Assembly: GCA_963377175.1 (NCBI GenBank)
Contig: CAUJNA010003496.1
Location: forward strand, 235,001 to 299,000
DNA length: 64,000 nt
Direction: 5' to 3'
From: Effrenium voratum
Taxonomy: Eukaryota > Sar > Dinophyceae > Suessiales > Symbiodiniaceae
In this document: positions 1 through 8,246 of the stretch, piece by piece
Numbering within the stretch: the first letter of the stretch is position 1
Layout: the number at the start of each line of letters is the position of its first letter
Position numbers and translations under genes: made by a program
The notes under the pieces: generated by a model
The model's input: the letters and a program-made list of their open reading frames with translations, nothing else
What the model was told of the DNA's origin: nothing
Database searches by the model: none

Positions 1-323
1 AACCATGGGAACATCAGACTAATGACGGCTTCTGAGCTGCGAACACCTTCTGCACGTTGAGAGGGTTTCAGCTAAATAGGGAAACCTTGAAATGGGTATT
101 TCCCTTTGGTTTCCTTTTGGCCAACAGTAGCCAACCCCAAAAAGGGTATGCTCAAAAAAGACGTCCATGTGTGGACCCCTCCGTGTTCGACAAGGATGGG
201 CACCAGACCGGCTTGCTGCCGATTCACCACTTCGGAGCACTCTATGAATGTTTGCTTCCTCTGTGGTTGCATTGCGTGTGAGTTCAAGGAAATTGCGAAG
301 AAAAAGACAGTTTTTTGAGACAG

Positions 324-467
324 AATCTGACTGCGACAGATGCCCAGGTCTATCCGGAGTGGTTCACGCTGCCGCTGGCCCCCTATTCTCGCCGGAGAAC
401 ACTGCTCAAAGAAGTAGTGCCTGGAGAGGCGGGGATAGACTTTTACGCGCAACTCCCCGATTTCTAA
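324..467 (+). CDS. terminal exon of an unrecognised + strand gene
   Basis: An open frame begins right after an AG at 322-323 and ends at TAA 465-467; the same frame is closed upstream by TGA at 315, so it works only as a spliced exon. It encodes 47 residues, starting NLTATDAQVYPEWFTLPLAP, then an Arg-rich stretch (YSRRRT), and ending DFYAQLPDF. The composition is strongly protein-like and no other frame is as convincing. I do not recognise the family. The rest of the gene would lie before the window. The sequence after the stop looks non-coding and suits a 3' UTR. Confidence 0.5.
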   Translation, partial: NLTATDAQVYPEWFTLPLAPYSRRRTLLKEVVPGEAGIDFYAQLPDF

Positions 468-1425
468 CAACACATGTAGATGGACCCGCAAGAGTATGTA
501 GCGGCATCGTCTTGTGGGTGGCCACCCTTTCTCTCTTCCATGCTCCCTTTTTGGAGCAAGACTCAGGCCTTTCATTCAAGCCTTTGAGCAACCTTCCATG
601 CAGGTTAAGGTGCTTACCGAGGGGGGATCGCTGGTTTCCAGGCAAGCTGAACGAGCAGGTGGCTGGACGGTGAGAGTTGTTGTGCAAGAGAGCCACATGT
701 CGCTACAGTACAGATGTCATGCAGGTCCTGTATGTTTGCATCGCAGCTTTGGTACCATTGATTTGCCTAGCTTGGCGGAAGAAGGTGTAGGCAAGCAGTG
801 GGAAGAGCTTCAACAGAAAGCGACTGGCGTATTTGCAATCGAAACAACTGGCCAACTCAGATGGGGGATTCTCAAATTGGCGGACCCCGTTTGGGTTCGT
901 GTTGTAAACGGAACCAAACGGAATCCACCCATTTTAGGGGATCGATTCCTATTTTAGGCGAAATCAGAAATCCGAAAAAGTCACGGCCACAAAATCCAAA
1001 GCCCCAACGCGCACCGTTGAATTCGGGGTCTCTCAAAGTCCTTCGCGATGCTCCCCCGGACTTGTGAAAAAAAAGGAGGCAGAAGACAGCCACGTTTTGC
1101 AAAGTGCGTGCAGATCCAAACGCAAATTAGGGGCATGGTTTGTCAGAGGTCCCTCCATTTCTCTTGTTTTACGCTCCAAGTGGCAGCTTCAATGGAACCC
1201 ACCAGTAAATTGCAACTGTTGAAAAGGAACTCAAGTGACCTGGGCAGATTGGCGAGCCACAGGTTTGGACCCTAGATCAGATTTTCGGCACCTTCTACGT
1301 GCACGTGCCCATTCGTGCCACGATCCTGAAGGCGCGCATCCGAAACGGTATCAATGATCGTGCGGCTGGTCGCCTCTCGCAAAGCCATTGTATCGCTTGT
1401 TTAGCGTATTCGCTCTTCAAGTCAT
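468..1425. other. intergenic stretch between the first gene and the TIR element
   Basis: No convincing gene. An open frame covers 514-957 on + but its second half runs into AT-rich repeat-like sequence and it has no recognised motif. Sequence around 880-1010 (GGACCCCGTTTGGG, then CCATTTTAGGGG and CCTATTTTAGG) resembles short motifs seen in introns elsewhere in the window, so part is probably interspersed-repeat debris. Confidence 0.4.
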
Positions 1426-1459
1426 TACCCTGAGCATCAAATTTTGATCCTAATCAATC
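1426..1459 (+). repeat. left terminal inverted repeat
   Basis: Begins TACCCTGAGCATC and continues to ATCAATC at 1459. It pairs with 7140-7173 in reverse complement with 4 mismatches in 34 positions. GTCAT sits immediately outside. Confidence 0.8.
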
Positions 1460-1640
1460 TTTTGATTTTCCAAACGATTTTGATTTGAAATCAATATAAA
1501 ATAATTGATTCTGTCGTTTTCGCGATCAATCTGAGAGCATGTGTTTTCAAGTCTGAAATTCAATGCAAAAATCAAACCAAAAAAGCAATATGAAAATCAA
1601 TATCCAAATCAATATCCGAATCAATATCAGAACATGAAGA
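1441..1640. repeat. AT-rich subterminal repeat, left side
   Basis: Dense ATCAAT, GATTTTG and AATCAATAT motifs, with three near copies of AATCAATATCC/G at about 1594-1630. The same motif family is found next to the right end. Confidence 0.6.
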
Positions 1641-1700
1641 AACTCATTTGATATCTATGTCTCTTTTTCTAATCTTTCTCCAGGTAATGTTGCAGAACTC

Positions 1701-1826
1701 CAGGCTCCTTTCTCAAGGGGATTCACTCTCCTTTCTCAAGGAGGTTTACTCAAACTGTCTCTGCAGGCTCCTTTCTCAAGGGGATTCACTCTCCTTTCTC
1801 AAGGAGGTTTACTCAAACTGCCTTTG
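1701..1826. repeat. two tandem copies of a 63-bp unit
   Basis: The block starting CAGGCTCCTTTCTC at 1701 is repeated almost exactly at 1764. Each unit contains two copies of the CCTTTCTCAAGG palindrome-like motif. Confidence 0.7.
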
Positions 1827-1878
1827 GCACAGCTCGAACCCTTCCCTTGTCAGCAGGAGATCTAGCAGAAGCTTGTAC

Positions 1879-2169
1879 TTAGGGCAAACTATCAGAGTTT
1901 TTGGTCGACCTCACTCCCATGCTCACTGAGTGCGCAAGCAGAGCCACTTTCCCCACGAAATCTTCGCAAGAAAAGCACCAGTGCGCCCTGGGGTTCAAGT
2001 ACTTGCTGTTCTCAACCAAGTGTTGGAAGGTGTGAAATTTAGAAACAATATGGAATATTTTTCTATTTGCTTCTGCTGCCCATTCATGGAGCTGCGCATA
2101 TGTGTCCAAGAACCCTTTTGCAAGGGCGCACGCTTGCTTCCAGGAATTCGAAGAGTGCGATGAGGTCAC
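1879..2169 (-). CDS. C-terminal fragment of the element's protein
   Basis: 96 residues on the minus strand, with the protein-like stretches FHTFQHLVENSKYLNPRAHW and CFSCEDFVGKVALLAHSVS. The mix of His, Trp and Cys and the conserved feel of EDFVGK-(3)-LAHS suggest a structured domain. I recall near-identical stretches as highly repeated predicted proteins in dinoflagellate genomes, so this is probably the downstream part of the protein encoded at 2261-2893, in another frame. The function is unknown; a transposase C-terminal part is the simplest reading. It ends about 450 bp inside the left inverted repeat. Confidence 0.5.
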   Translation of the reverse strand: MTSSHSSNSWKQACALAKGFLDTYAQLHEWAAEANRKIFHIVSKFHTFQHLVENSKYLNPRAHWCFSCEDFVGKVALLAHSVSMGVRSTKNSDSLP

Positions 2170-2260
2170 ACATGCTTTGCAAGGCCCTTAGCATGGCAGC
2201 TTCATGCTCCAGGCTGGGCTGTAGAAGGGCTTTGCAACTTAGACTCAGCTCCCTTGGCCT

Positions 2261-2893
2261 TCAGCGCTGGGTAAGATCATGGACAGCCTGAGGTTGGTCA
2301 GTCTTGTGGGACTGCTGCCTTTTATATTCCTTTTGCAAGGCTTCAAAGATAAGGCCAAGCCTTTGCTTAGGCTCTATCTTCTGCCTGACACCAGCCCCGA
2401 CACCATCGTGCCAGCATAGATAATGAATAATGCTGCCAAGCAAGTGGGAATAAACCCCATGGTCAAACAAAATGTGCAGGCCGTCCCCTCTTACAAACTT
2501 GGTCGTGAGCCCAGGAATCATGCGAAAGAGGGGGTGGCTTGACCTGGGGTGTTCTCTTGCCTCACTGTTTGGAGCCACGGTAAATTCTTGCTTCCCTTTC
2601 TCAAGGGTTGCAAAGCACATCCCTGGCTCACCCTTTGCCTCGGCCCGCGCCTTTCCCAAGGCGTTGCACTCCCAGCACGGGTTGTGCGATTGCCAGTGGG
2701 GCAATTTCAAGGTGTTTGAAAAGGACTCATGGTCCCCCATCACGCACCAAATTACCGCCCTTAGCCCTCCGGCAAGAGGAGTGCCTTTTGCAGCGTAGAA
2801 GGGCGAGTCCTTTTTCAAGGGCGCGCCGTCTGGATCATGAGTGGGGTGCAGGCCTGTTCCCAAGGCGCAGAAGCTCCAGCACAGCCACTTCAT
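2261..2893 (-). CDS. candidate transposase-like protein of the element
   Basis: 210 residues from ATG at 2893-2891. Visible motifs: GDHESF at about residues 53-58, a CWEC pair at 73-76 next to a conserved-looking LPHWQSHNPCWE, and GDGLHILFDHGVYSHLLGS at about 136-154. The D-x-L-H followed by a hydrophobic helix recalls the D-x-[ML]-H block of Tnp2-type transposases (CACTA and Plavaka families), but this is a weak resemblance and no full DDE set can be assigned. Its start overlaps the stop of the upstream frame (2890-3216) in an ATGA. Three CCTTTTGCAAGG-type palindromes fall inside the frame. The following part of the protein seems to continue in another frame at 1879-2169, so the copy is probably damaged. 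Confidence 0.5.
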   Translation of the reverse strand: MKWLCWSFCALGTGLHPTHDPDGAPLKKDSPFYAAKGTPLAGGLRAVIWCVMGDHESFSNTLKLPHWQSHNPCWECNALGKARAEAKGEPGMCFATLEKGKQEFTVAPNSEAREHPRSSHPLFRMIPGLTTKFVRGDGLHILFDHGVYSHLLGSIIHYLCWHDGVGAGVRQKIEPKQRLGLIFEALQKEYKRQQSHKTDQPQAVHDLTQR

Positions 2894-3216
2894 GATGCTA
2901 TCCCATGTTTTTTCTGTCTCCCCAGATTGTCAAACTCCTCCTTAGCATTCTCATCCTTTTTCAAGTGGTTCTGGTGGCGGTTCCACGCCTTGGATTTCTC
3001 ACCCTTCGTCATGCTGTCTTGTAGGGCATCAGCAGCATCATCTATGTCAGAGTTCTCATCTGCAATTTGATTCACTTTCTCCTTGAGACTCAGCTCTCCT
3101 AACTTTTCCAAGTTTTCTCGGGTGACTGCTGAGCCTTTTGCCTTTTTGGTGGCTGCTTTCCCCTTTGGCAAGGGGGTACTGCTTGCTGGCCTTTTCTTTG
3201 GGGGCATTAGCTGCAC
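2890..3216 (-). CDS. basic small ORF of the element, Lys-rich N-terminus
   Basis: 108 residues. The N-terminus (MPPKKRPASSTPLPKGKAA) is Lys/Pro-rich and looks like a nuclear-localisation or DNA-binding tail. It is followed by an acidic helical stretch with NLEKLGELSLKEKVNQ and then SKAWNRHQNHLKKDENAKEE. This layout is common among repeated dinoflagellate ORFs that I believe belong to mobile elements; the biochemical role is unknown. It ends in a TGA that overlaps the ATG of the 2261-2893 frame. A palindrome (CCCCTTTGGCAAGGGG, about 3160-3175) lies inside the basic tail. Confidence 0.5.
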   Translation of the reverse strand: MQLMPPKKRPASSTPLPKGKAATKKAKGSAVTRENLEKLGELSLKEKVNQIADENSDIDDAADALQDSMTKGEKSKAWNRHQNHLKKDENAKEEFDNLGRQKKHGIAS

Positions 3217-3462
3217 CCTTTCACAAGGGTTTAGGTTGACACTTGCTTATATCCTAATGCAACCAGGTGGAAACTAGGTGGCAAATGGTTTGAGCCTATT
3301 GGCTGCAGCACGCGCTGCAGCACGCAATCAATGGTAGCCAGGAAGGTGCCCCCAACACACTATGCCCCTCATTTCGAACCCTCAACAGTCACACCTGTCA
3401 CTCCTAGTTGACTCCTTTTGGTATTTCTGAGGGACCAAACAAGGGTGAAAAGGAAGGAGATC

Positions 3463-3604
3463 AGAAGTGATCAAAAGTGATCAAAAGTGATTAAGAGTGA
3501 TTAAGAGTGATTAAGAGTGATCAAAAGTGATTAAAAATGATTAAAACATGGGTTTGATCACGTTTGATCACCTTTGATCATGTTTGATCATTTTTGATCA
3601 CTCT
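3463..3604. repeat. 10-bp TGATCA tandem array in inverted halves
   Basis: About eight units of AGTGATCAAA or AGTGATTAAG are followed, after CATGGG, by about five units of TTTGATCACG or TTTGATCATG, which are the reverse complement of the first half. The whole can fold into a long hairpin, and each TGATCA is itself a palindrome. It lies between the coding blocks of the element. Confidence 0.75.
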
Positions 3605-3831
3605 CTTCTTTCCCACCAAAGGTTCCTGGAAAAACCAATGCAGAGCTAAGGTCACACCTTGTTTTGTTTCTTGGGATTGTAGTGGAGGGACGAATGTGAC
3701 AACTACCTGTGAACCTCAATTTGTTTCTCTTGAATTGTTGTTCATTTTGGTTGTTAGTGGTGGGGCCCTTTGCGAAAAGGGTGGTTGCATCACGAAGAAA
3801 AGGGGTCCCTTCCAAACTGAAACTGGAGCAT

Positions 3832-3950
3832 TTCCTTTTGCAAGGAAAGAAACCCTGGAGCATTTCCTTTTGCAAGGAAATTTCCTAGAAACCCTGCTGG
3901 AGCATTTCCTTTTGCAAGGAAATTTCCTGGAAACCCTGGAGCCCTGGACC
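3832..3950. repeat. three tandem palindrome-centred units
   Basis: CTGGAGCATTTCC-TTTTGCAAGG recurs three times (palindromes at 3832-3847, 3863-3880 and about 3904-3922), each followed by a variant of TTTCCTGGAAACC. The local amplification is centred on the palindrome. Confidence 0.65.
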
Positions 3951-4318
3951 TGAGCCTTTACATGGAAATCGGAAACGGTTTCCCTTAGACAGCAACCCCA
4001 GAGAACTCAAAGAGACAGGCCTTCCTGAGGCTGTAACCCAAAGAAAAGGAGTCTCCACAACACCATCTCAAAAACACAAAGGGTGTGCCCTGTGCTCTTA
4101 ACCCAACTGTCCCTTTCAAAGGGTTTACCTGTCCTAAGGGTTGGCGCCCTGTTTGAGAGGGTTCCCCTTTTCCTTTCCATCCCTCATATCTAAGCATAAA
4201 AAAAGAGTGGGTTTCCCTAAAGAGGTAGCCCTGAGCTGCAGGGCGCGTTTTTTTTTTTTTGCCTGCTCTTTCAGGCTTTGGTTTTTTGTGTCTCGCCCCA
4301 CCCCTGCCATTGCCTCAC

Positions 4319-4335
4319 AATATATATATATATAT
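4319..4335. repeat. TA dinucleotide repeat
   Basis: A short (TA)n run inside the element; a poly-T tract lies just upstream at about 4248-4260. Confidence 0.8.
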
Positions 4336-4558
4336 GACATCAACAGATATGAGGGGTGTAGAGGGTTTGCGATGCAACTTAAGGGGCATATGGCAGGGGC
4401 GAGGCTTGACACGCGGGTGGGACTGATCCCTTTTTGCAAAGGGATGTGGATGGCACACTTTGCGGGCGGGCTGGTCTTTGCTTTTTTCCCCTTTTGCAAG
4501 GGGCTTGGAGGCTGTGGCTTTTAGCCCCGTTTGGCAAGGGGTCACGCTAGTCCCTTTC

Positions 4559-5275
4559 TCAAGGGAAAACAAGGAAGTGGTCCACTGCCTCAGCCAAGCT
4601 GGCGAAGGTGCTCCCCCCCCCCCGGCTCCACCAGTGGTGCTTCTCTCCGGCCGTTGTGACAGGAAAAACTGTCAGGTTCATGAAGCTCCCTTCCTGCAGG
4701 ATGTCTGCTCCGTCATCGATCATGACGGAGCAGCCGTGGTGCACGGCGTGGGCAGCTTTGCCCCACCGCCCTGTTCGGGCCCGCACACAGAAGGCCCTCT
4801 CCAAGGCCCCGAACCATGGGCAGACGGCCAGCTCGGACATCACTTCCCGCTCCCTTTTTGGGAAGTCCACCATGACTTTGGGGCGGACTCCTTGCACTCC
4901 CTTTTCGCAAAGGGGCTTGGCCTCTTCGCCCTTTTTCAAGGGGACTGCTTCCATCTTAGGGGCCTCAAAGGCAGGCTCAGTGCTGGTGGGCTCAGAGCTG
5001 GCAGGCTCAGAGGTGGCAGGCTGGGGAGCTGGCTCTTCCTTGACCTGGGTCAACGCTGGGCCTTGGGCAACGCTCAGCCAAGACTTGGCATCCAGAGCAG
5101 GGCTTGCCTTTTCGCTGTCCTCGTGCCATTGCTTTCTTGTCCTTTTCCAAGGACTCCCATGACGCGCCTTTTTGCAAAGGCTTGCACACGCGCAGATGCA
5201 AAAAACAAGTAGCTTGAGGCTCAAATTGCTGCGGCGTGAAAGCATGTTTTGAAACCGATTCTTTAAAAAGACCAC
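4559..5275 (-). CDS. element ORF with acidic/proline-rich linker and a DD-containing C-terminal domain
   Basis: 238 residues on the minus strand. The N-terminal third is low-confidence. The middle has a repetitive Ser-Glu-Pro linker (PATSEPASSEPTSTEPAFEA). The C-terminal part has GRWGKAAHAVHHGCSVMIDD, then GADILQEG and LTVFPVTT, closing with LAEAVDHFL. The arrangement of a hydrophobic strand ending in DD and a following helix resembles the HAD/Rossmann-like core that I associate with repeated dinoflagellate ORFs, but no catalytic set is certain. Several CCTTTTxCAAGG palindromes fall in frame (PLKKG, LCEKG). It is probably an accessory protein of the element, or host sequence captured by it. 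Confidence 0.45.
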   Translation of the reverse strand: MVFLKNRFQNMLSRRSNLSLKLLVFCICACASLCKKARHGSPWKRTRKQWHEDSEKASPALDAKSWLSVAQGPALTQVKEEPAPQPATSEPASSEPTSTEPAFEAPKMEAVPLKKGEEAKPLCEKGVQGVRPKVMVDFPKREREVMSELAVCPWFGALERAFCVRARTGRWGKAAHAVHHGCSVMIDDGADILQEGSFMNLTVFPVTTAGEKHHWWSRGGGSTFASLAEAVDHFLVFP

Positions 5276-5561
5276 CCATTAAAAAGACCACCCATCCACT
5301 TCCCAACCCCACATGCAAAAAAGATGGACCTTAGGGGGGCAAGCCATCCCCTAAAAACTAAAAGGGTAAACTGCCCCTTAGCTATAATATAGTGGTAGGG
5401 AGGTGGGTTTTATCAAGGGAAACAGTGCCGCCTCACATTTTCCTTTCACGTCCACCTCCTTGTACGCAGCGGTTTGCACTTTGGCATCCCTTGCCTTTTT
5501 TCAAAGGCTGCCCTTTTTCAAGAGCTTCTAGCGCGTTTGCTTTGCGTAGGGCCTGCCTTTT

Positions 5562-6197
5562 TCAAGGGTGCTTGGCACACAATTTGTCCCTCAACGTGAA
5601 GGCTTCCTCTTTTGTCAGGGACTCCTTTTCCAAGGCTTCTTTGATTTTATCAATCACAAAAGAATACTGGCTGCTCCTAGTTTTGGTTACCTCAATTATG
5701 AGCCTCTTCTTTTCCTTCAAGTCATGGGTTCCTGTCAAGTAACTTCGCTCTGGCTTGGATCCCGTAGTTTTTAAAATTTTCAGCCACGGAACTCTTTTCG
5801 GAAGGGCGTCACTCCTTTTCCCACCTTTTTGCCAAGGGGCGGAGGCTTTGGAGGCAGGCTTCTTCAGCACTTGTGCTTTGCCTTTGTCAAGGTATCCCAT
5901 ACTCTCCCTTAGGTCTGTGTGCAAGGGCTCGGGTGCCTCGCTCGGCTGCTTGCCATGTGACCCCGCCCTTCTCCTCAGAAAGCTTGGGGCTGATGGCTGG
6001 TGCACAGAGACTGATGGGCTGGCAAGCATCTTGGGGAACCCATCAGAATCCACAGACACATCGTCAGCTGCTGCTTTTCTCTTTTTGGGCGTTGGCGACT
6101 TGCTTCTGCCTTCTTCCAAAAAGTTCAGGGACTGCTTTCTTGGGCGATCCTTTTCCAAGGCAGCTTCGTCCTCTGGCTGCAAGACAACCTTTTGCAA
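5562..6197 (-). CDS. element ORF, basic disordered protein with a conserved C-terminal helix block
   Basis: About 211 residues; the 5' boundary is uncertain because the best upstream start is a TTG and the frame reads further upstream without an ATG. The first two thirds are Ser/Pro/Lys-rich and disordered, with basic patches (TPKKRKAAADD) that could be nuclear-localisation signals. The C-terminal block from GSKPERSYLTGTHDLKEKKR through KIKEALEKESLTKEEAFTLR looks structured and conserved, and I associate it with repeated dinoflagellate ORFs. Function unknown. It contains several palindrome insertions. Confidence 0.45.
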   Translation of the reverse strand: MQKVVLQPEDEAALEKDRPRKQSLNFLEEGRSKSPTPKKRKAAADDVSVDSDGFPKMLASPSVSVHQPSAPSFLRRRAGSHGKQPSEAPEPLHTDLRESMGYLDKGKAQVLKKPASKASAPWQKGGKRSDALPKRVPWLKILKTTGSKPERSYLTGTHDLKEKKRLIIEVTKTRSSQYSFVIDKIKEALEKESLTKEEAFTLRDKLCAKHP

Positions 6198-6550
6198 GGT
6201 TTCTGTGAGCCTTTCGAACTCCCTGTCAGGGCAGCAAGACAGCTGGAGCCGCCTGACCTGGCAAGCTTTCGCACATGGCTCAGTAGCACATTCAGCCTCT
6301 CAGCCTTCATGTTTGTCCAGACAGAGCCATTGAACCTGGTGCTGTTCAGCTTGGGGTTGGTGGCCAGCAGCTGCAGAAGTGCATTCCTCCGGATGCACTT
6401 CTGCAGAAGGCTCCAAGGCCACAATGTCTTCCACCACAAAAAGGCATCGGTGCAATGCCTTGGTCCACTGCTGAGTTTCTCGACAGAGACTCATACCCCT
6501 TCAGGTCCAGCAGCAGGTCCTCATGCTTCTTCAGAAGCTTGAGAAGAAGC
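6125..6550 (-). pseudogene. frameshifted start region of the element's upstream ORF
   Basis: Two protein-like stretches on the minus strand lie in different frames. One (LLKKHEDLLLDLKGYESLSR onward to FVVEDIVALEPSAE) covers about 6550-6390. The other (NALLQLLATNPKLNSTRF to LNVLLSHVRKLARSGG) covers about 6400-6240. A third frame then leads into the 5562-6197 ORF. At least two frame changes are needed to read through, so this region appears decayed unless short introns remove the breaks. Confidence 0.4.
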
Positions 6551-6919
6551 CCTGTCTCGACAGGGCTTTTTGAAGTGCCTTGCCCCGCCCCTGCCCTGCG
6601 GGGCAGAGGCGGGCATCTTTTCCCAAAGATTTGGCGCTGCCTTTTGCAAGGCCAGCTTGAGAGTTATATGTAGGACCTTTTTTCAAAGGGGTCGCCTGGC
6701 AAAAACAAAGCAAAGGCCTTTTTCCAAAGGCAGCACAGTGCAAACGTAGCAAATGAAAGAAAGACGCAGGTGCTATATAGCTTGTAACCAGAATGGCTGC
6801 GGTAATCAAATTCAGCCACGCGTGCCACAAAACACAGCGTGCAGTGAGCTGTCTGGCACCTTCGCGACTGAGAAGTTGATCAGTATCTATTTATATGAAC
6901 TCAAGCCTTAAACAAAATC

Positions 6920-7139
6920 AGTGTGAAAATCAATATGACAATCAATATGACAATCAATATGAAAATCAATATGAAAATCAATATGAAAATCAATATGAAA
7001 ATCAATATGAAAATCAATAAATGATCAATACAAGAATCAATCTATTTTTCAAACATGAAATCAAACAAATCAAACAGAGAACTTTTGAAAAAACTCAATA
7101 TTTTTTCAAAATCAAAATCAATCAAAAACCATGGAAATT
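6920..7139. repeat. AT-rich subterminal 12-bp tandem array, right side
   Basis: About eight head-to-tail copies of the 12-bp unit AATCAATATGAA and close variants run from about 6923 to 7018, followed by looser ATCAAT/AAAATC sequence up to the right inverted repeat. The unit has the same orientation as the left-side motifs, so these are direct, not inverted, subterminal repeats. Confidence 0.65.
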
Positions 7140-7173
7140 GATTGATCAGGATCAATATCCGATGCTCAGGGTA
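7140..7173 (-). repeat. right terminal inverted repeat
   Basis: Ends GATGCTCAGGGTA at 7173, the inverted partner of 1426-1459. It is followed by one G and then GTCATT, the same bases as at 1421-1426. Confidence 0.8.
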
Positions 7174-7179
7174 GGTCAT

Positions 7180-8149
7180 TCGATTCGCGCCTCTCTCGGG
7201 TTTGCGTGCTTTGCATTCTAGCGCTGCTGGTGCATGGGAGCAAGCCATTTGCGAGAGCCAGCCCGAACCGAACGTTTGCGCTGCGGAAGTCATGGTCAAG
7301 TTTTCAATCATAAGTCATGCGCTCGCGCCATGGTGCTCGAGCAGCAAAACAACACGGCTGTACCTAACAATCGTGAACCATCCTGCTGAACCATTTGGGT
7401 GATCAATTCAAAGTAAGACTCCACCAGCCTCACGGACAAGGGCATTGAATCTCAGCTCCGGTTGTGTTTGCCAAAGAGCAAGGCAGCCACAGCCAAGTCT
7501 GACAAGCGTGCAAGCACTGTGACTCTGACCTCAGTCCACAAATGCGGAAGCAAGTATGTGAGATCACTGTCCAAACCATTGGCAAATGCAAACAAAGTCG
7601 GGGAATCGGAAGGGTTTCGGAACAAAATCATTTTCTTGGGGTTGTAGGATGCTTTAAACGAATTTTGGGCATGAGCATGATCATACGATAATATTCTGCA
7701 GTTGTTTAGCCAAATATATTCGGCCTGGAATTTGATGCCTCTTCTGGACATCAGCCACACCAAGGAAGTAGGTCTACCTTCTGTTTGAGTCAACAGCCTG
7801 TAATGCCTGTAGTTATTTAGAACTTACAGTTTCAGAAGCCCAGTGTCAACAAGGTTTGGAGGGACACCTACCCAAAAAAGGCTCAAGGGCACCACTGGGT
7901 GTCCGGGTATAATGCAACAGTTGTACAGATTCCGTTCCCCAGCATAATAGCCTATTCACAAGAGTTCGCTGTAACTGAGCGGAGCTCCCTATGGCTAGGG
8001 AGTGCAGCGAATCACACGACTGGAGGGTATCGCTATGCCTCAGGCACATGGAACTGGGAAATTTGGGCAACTTCTTGTGACCTCGAGGGTTTCGGTTTGC
8101 GACTGCTCTTAGACAAGGGCTCCATTTCTCCTTTTGCGAAATCATTCGC
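7180..8149. other. intergenic, no gene seen
   Basis: Flanking DNA right of the mobile element. Open frames on both strands are short and lack recognisable motifs. It probably contains the promoter and perhaps an unrecognised first exon of the DUF4336 gene that follows. Confidence 0.4.
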
Positions 8150-8246
8150 TCAGATTCGAATTCTCCAGCCATCGAAATCTGCTCCGTGCAGGTGACGGGA
8201 GGTCTCCTGGTTTACGCCCCAGTGGCCGCCACCAAGGAATGCCTCA
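8150..8246 (+). CDS. DUF4336 exon a
   Basis: Encodes IEICSVQVTGGLLVYAPVAA then TKECLS. The 5' boundary is uncertain; the frame is open upstream. The exon ends CTCA|GC, so AGT is completed by the GT at the start of the next exon (8681), giving ECLSMVREL. Confidence 0.6.

Larger units (their letters stand above)
1707..6735. repeat. interspersed short palindrome family (CCTTTTGCAAGG type)
   Basis: At least 25 copies of an imperfect palindrome with the form C(2-4)TTT(T)-N(1-3)-(A)AAG(2-4) are scattered through the interior of the element. Examples: CCCTTTTGCAAGGG at 2113-2126, CCTTTTGCAAGG at 2329-2340, CCCTTTCTCAAGGG at 2594-2607, CCTTTTTCAAGG at 2809-2820, CCCTTTTTGCAAAGGG at 4428-4443 and CCCCTTTTGCAAGGGG at 4488-4503; others lie near 4550, 4900, 4930, 5140, 5170, 5490, 5550, 5620, 6150, 6187, 6640, 6680 and 6715. 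Many fall within the minus-strand reading frames, where they read as LAKG, LEKD or PLKKG. Outside the element the motif is rare. The central bases vary while the arms stay complementary, which suggests independent short insertions or selection for the hairpin. Confidence 0.8.
1426..7174 (-). mobile_element. DNA-transposon-like element with 34-bp terminal inverted repeats
   Basis: The left end reads TACCCTGAGCATC and the right end is its reverse complement, GATGCTCAGGGTA. Over 34 bp the two ends match at 30 positions. The direct repeat GTCAT lies at 1421-1425 and 7175-7179, a candidate target-site duplication, with one unpaired G at 7174. Inside, both flanks carry AT-rich ATCAATAT repeats, and the core has a run of minus-strand reading frames that together look like transposon proteins typical of dinoflagellate genomes. 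Several frames are broken, so this copy is probably not autonomous. The TIR and the D-x-L-H motif in the 2.3-2.9 kb frame would be compatible with a Tnp2/CACTA/Plavaka-like superfamily, but the ends are not CACTA and the flanking repeat is 5 bp rather than 3, so the superfamily is open. Confidence 0.75.

Noticed and set aside
1426..7174. CACTA or piggyBac assignment for the TIR element
   Set aside because: The ends read TACCC rather than CACT(A/G), the flanking repeat looks like 5 bp rather than 3, and there is no TTAA at the borders.
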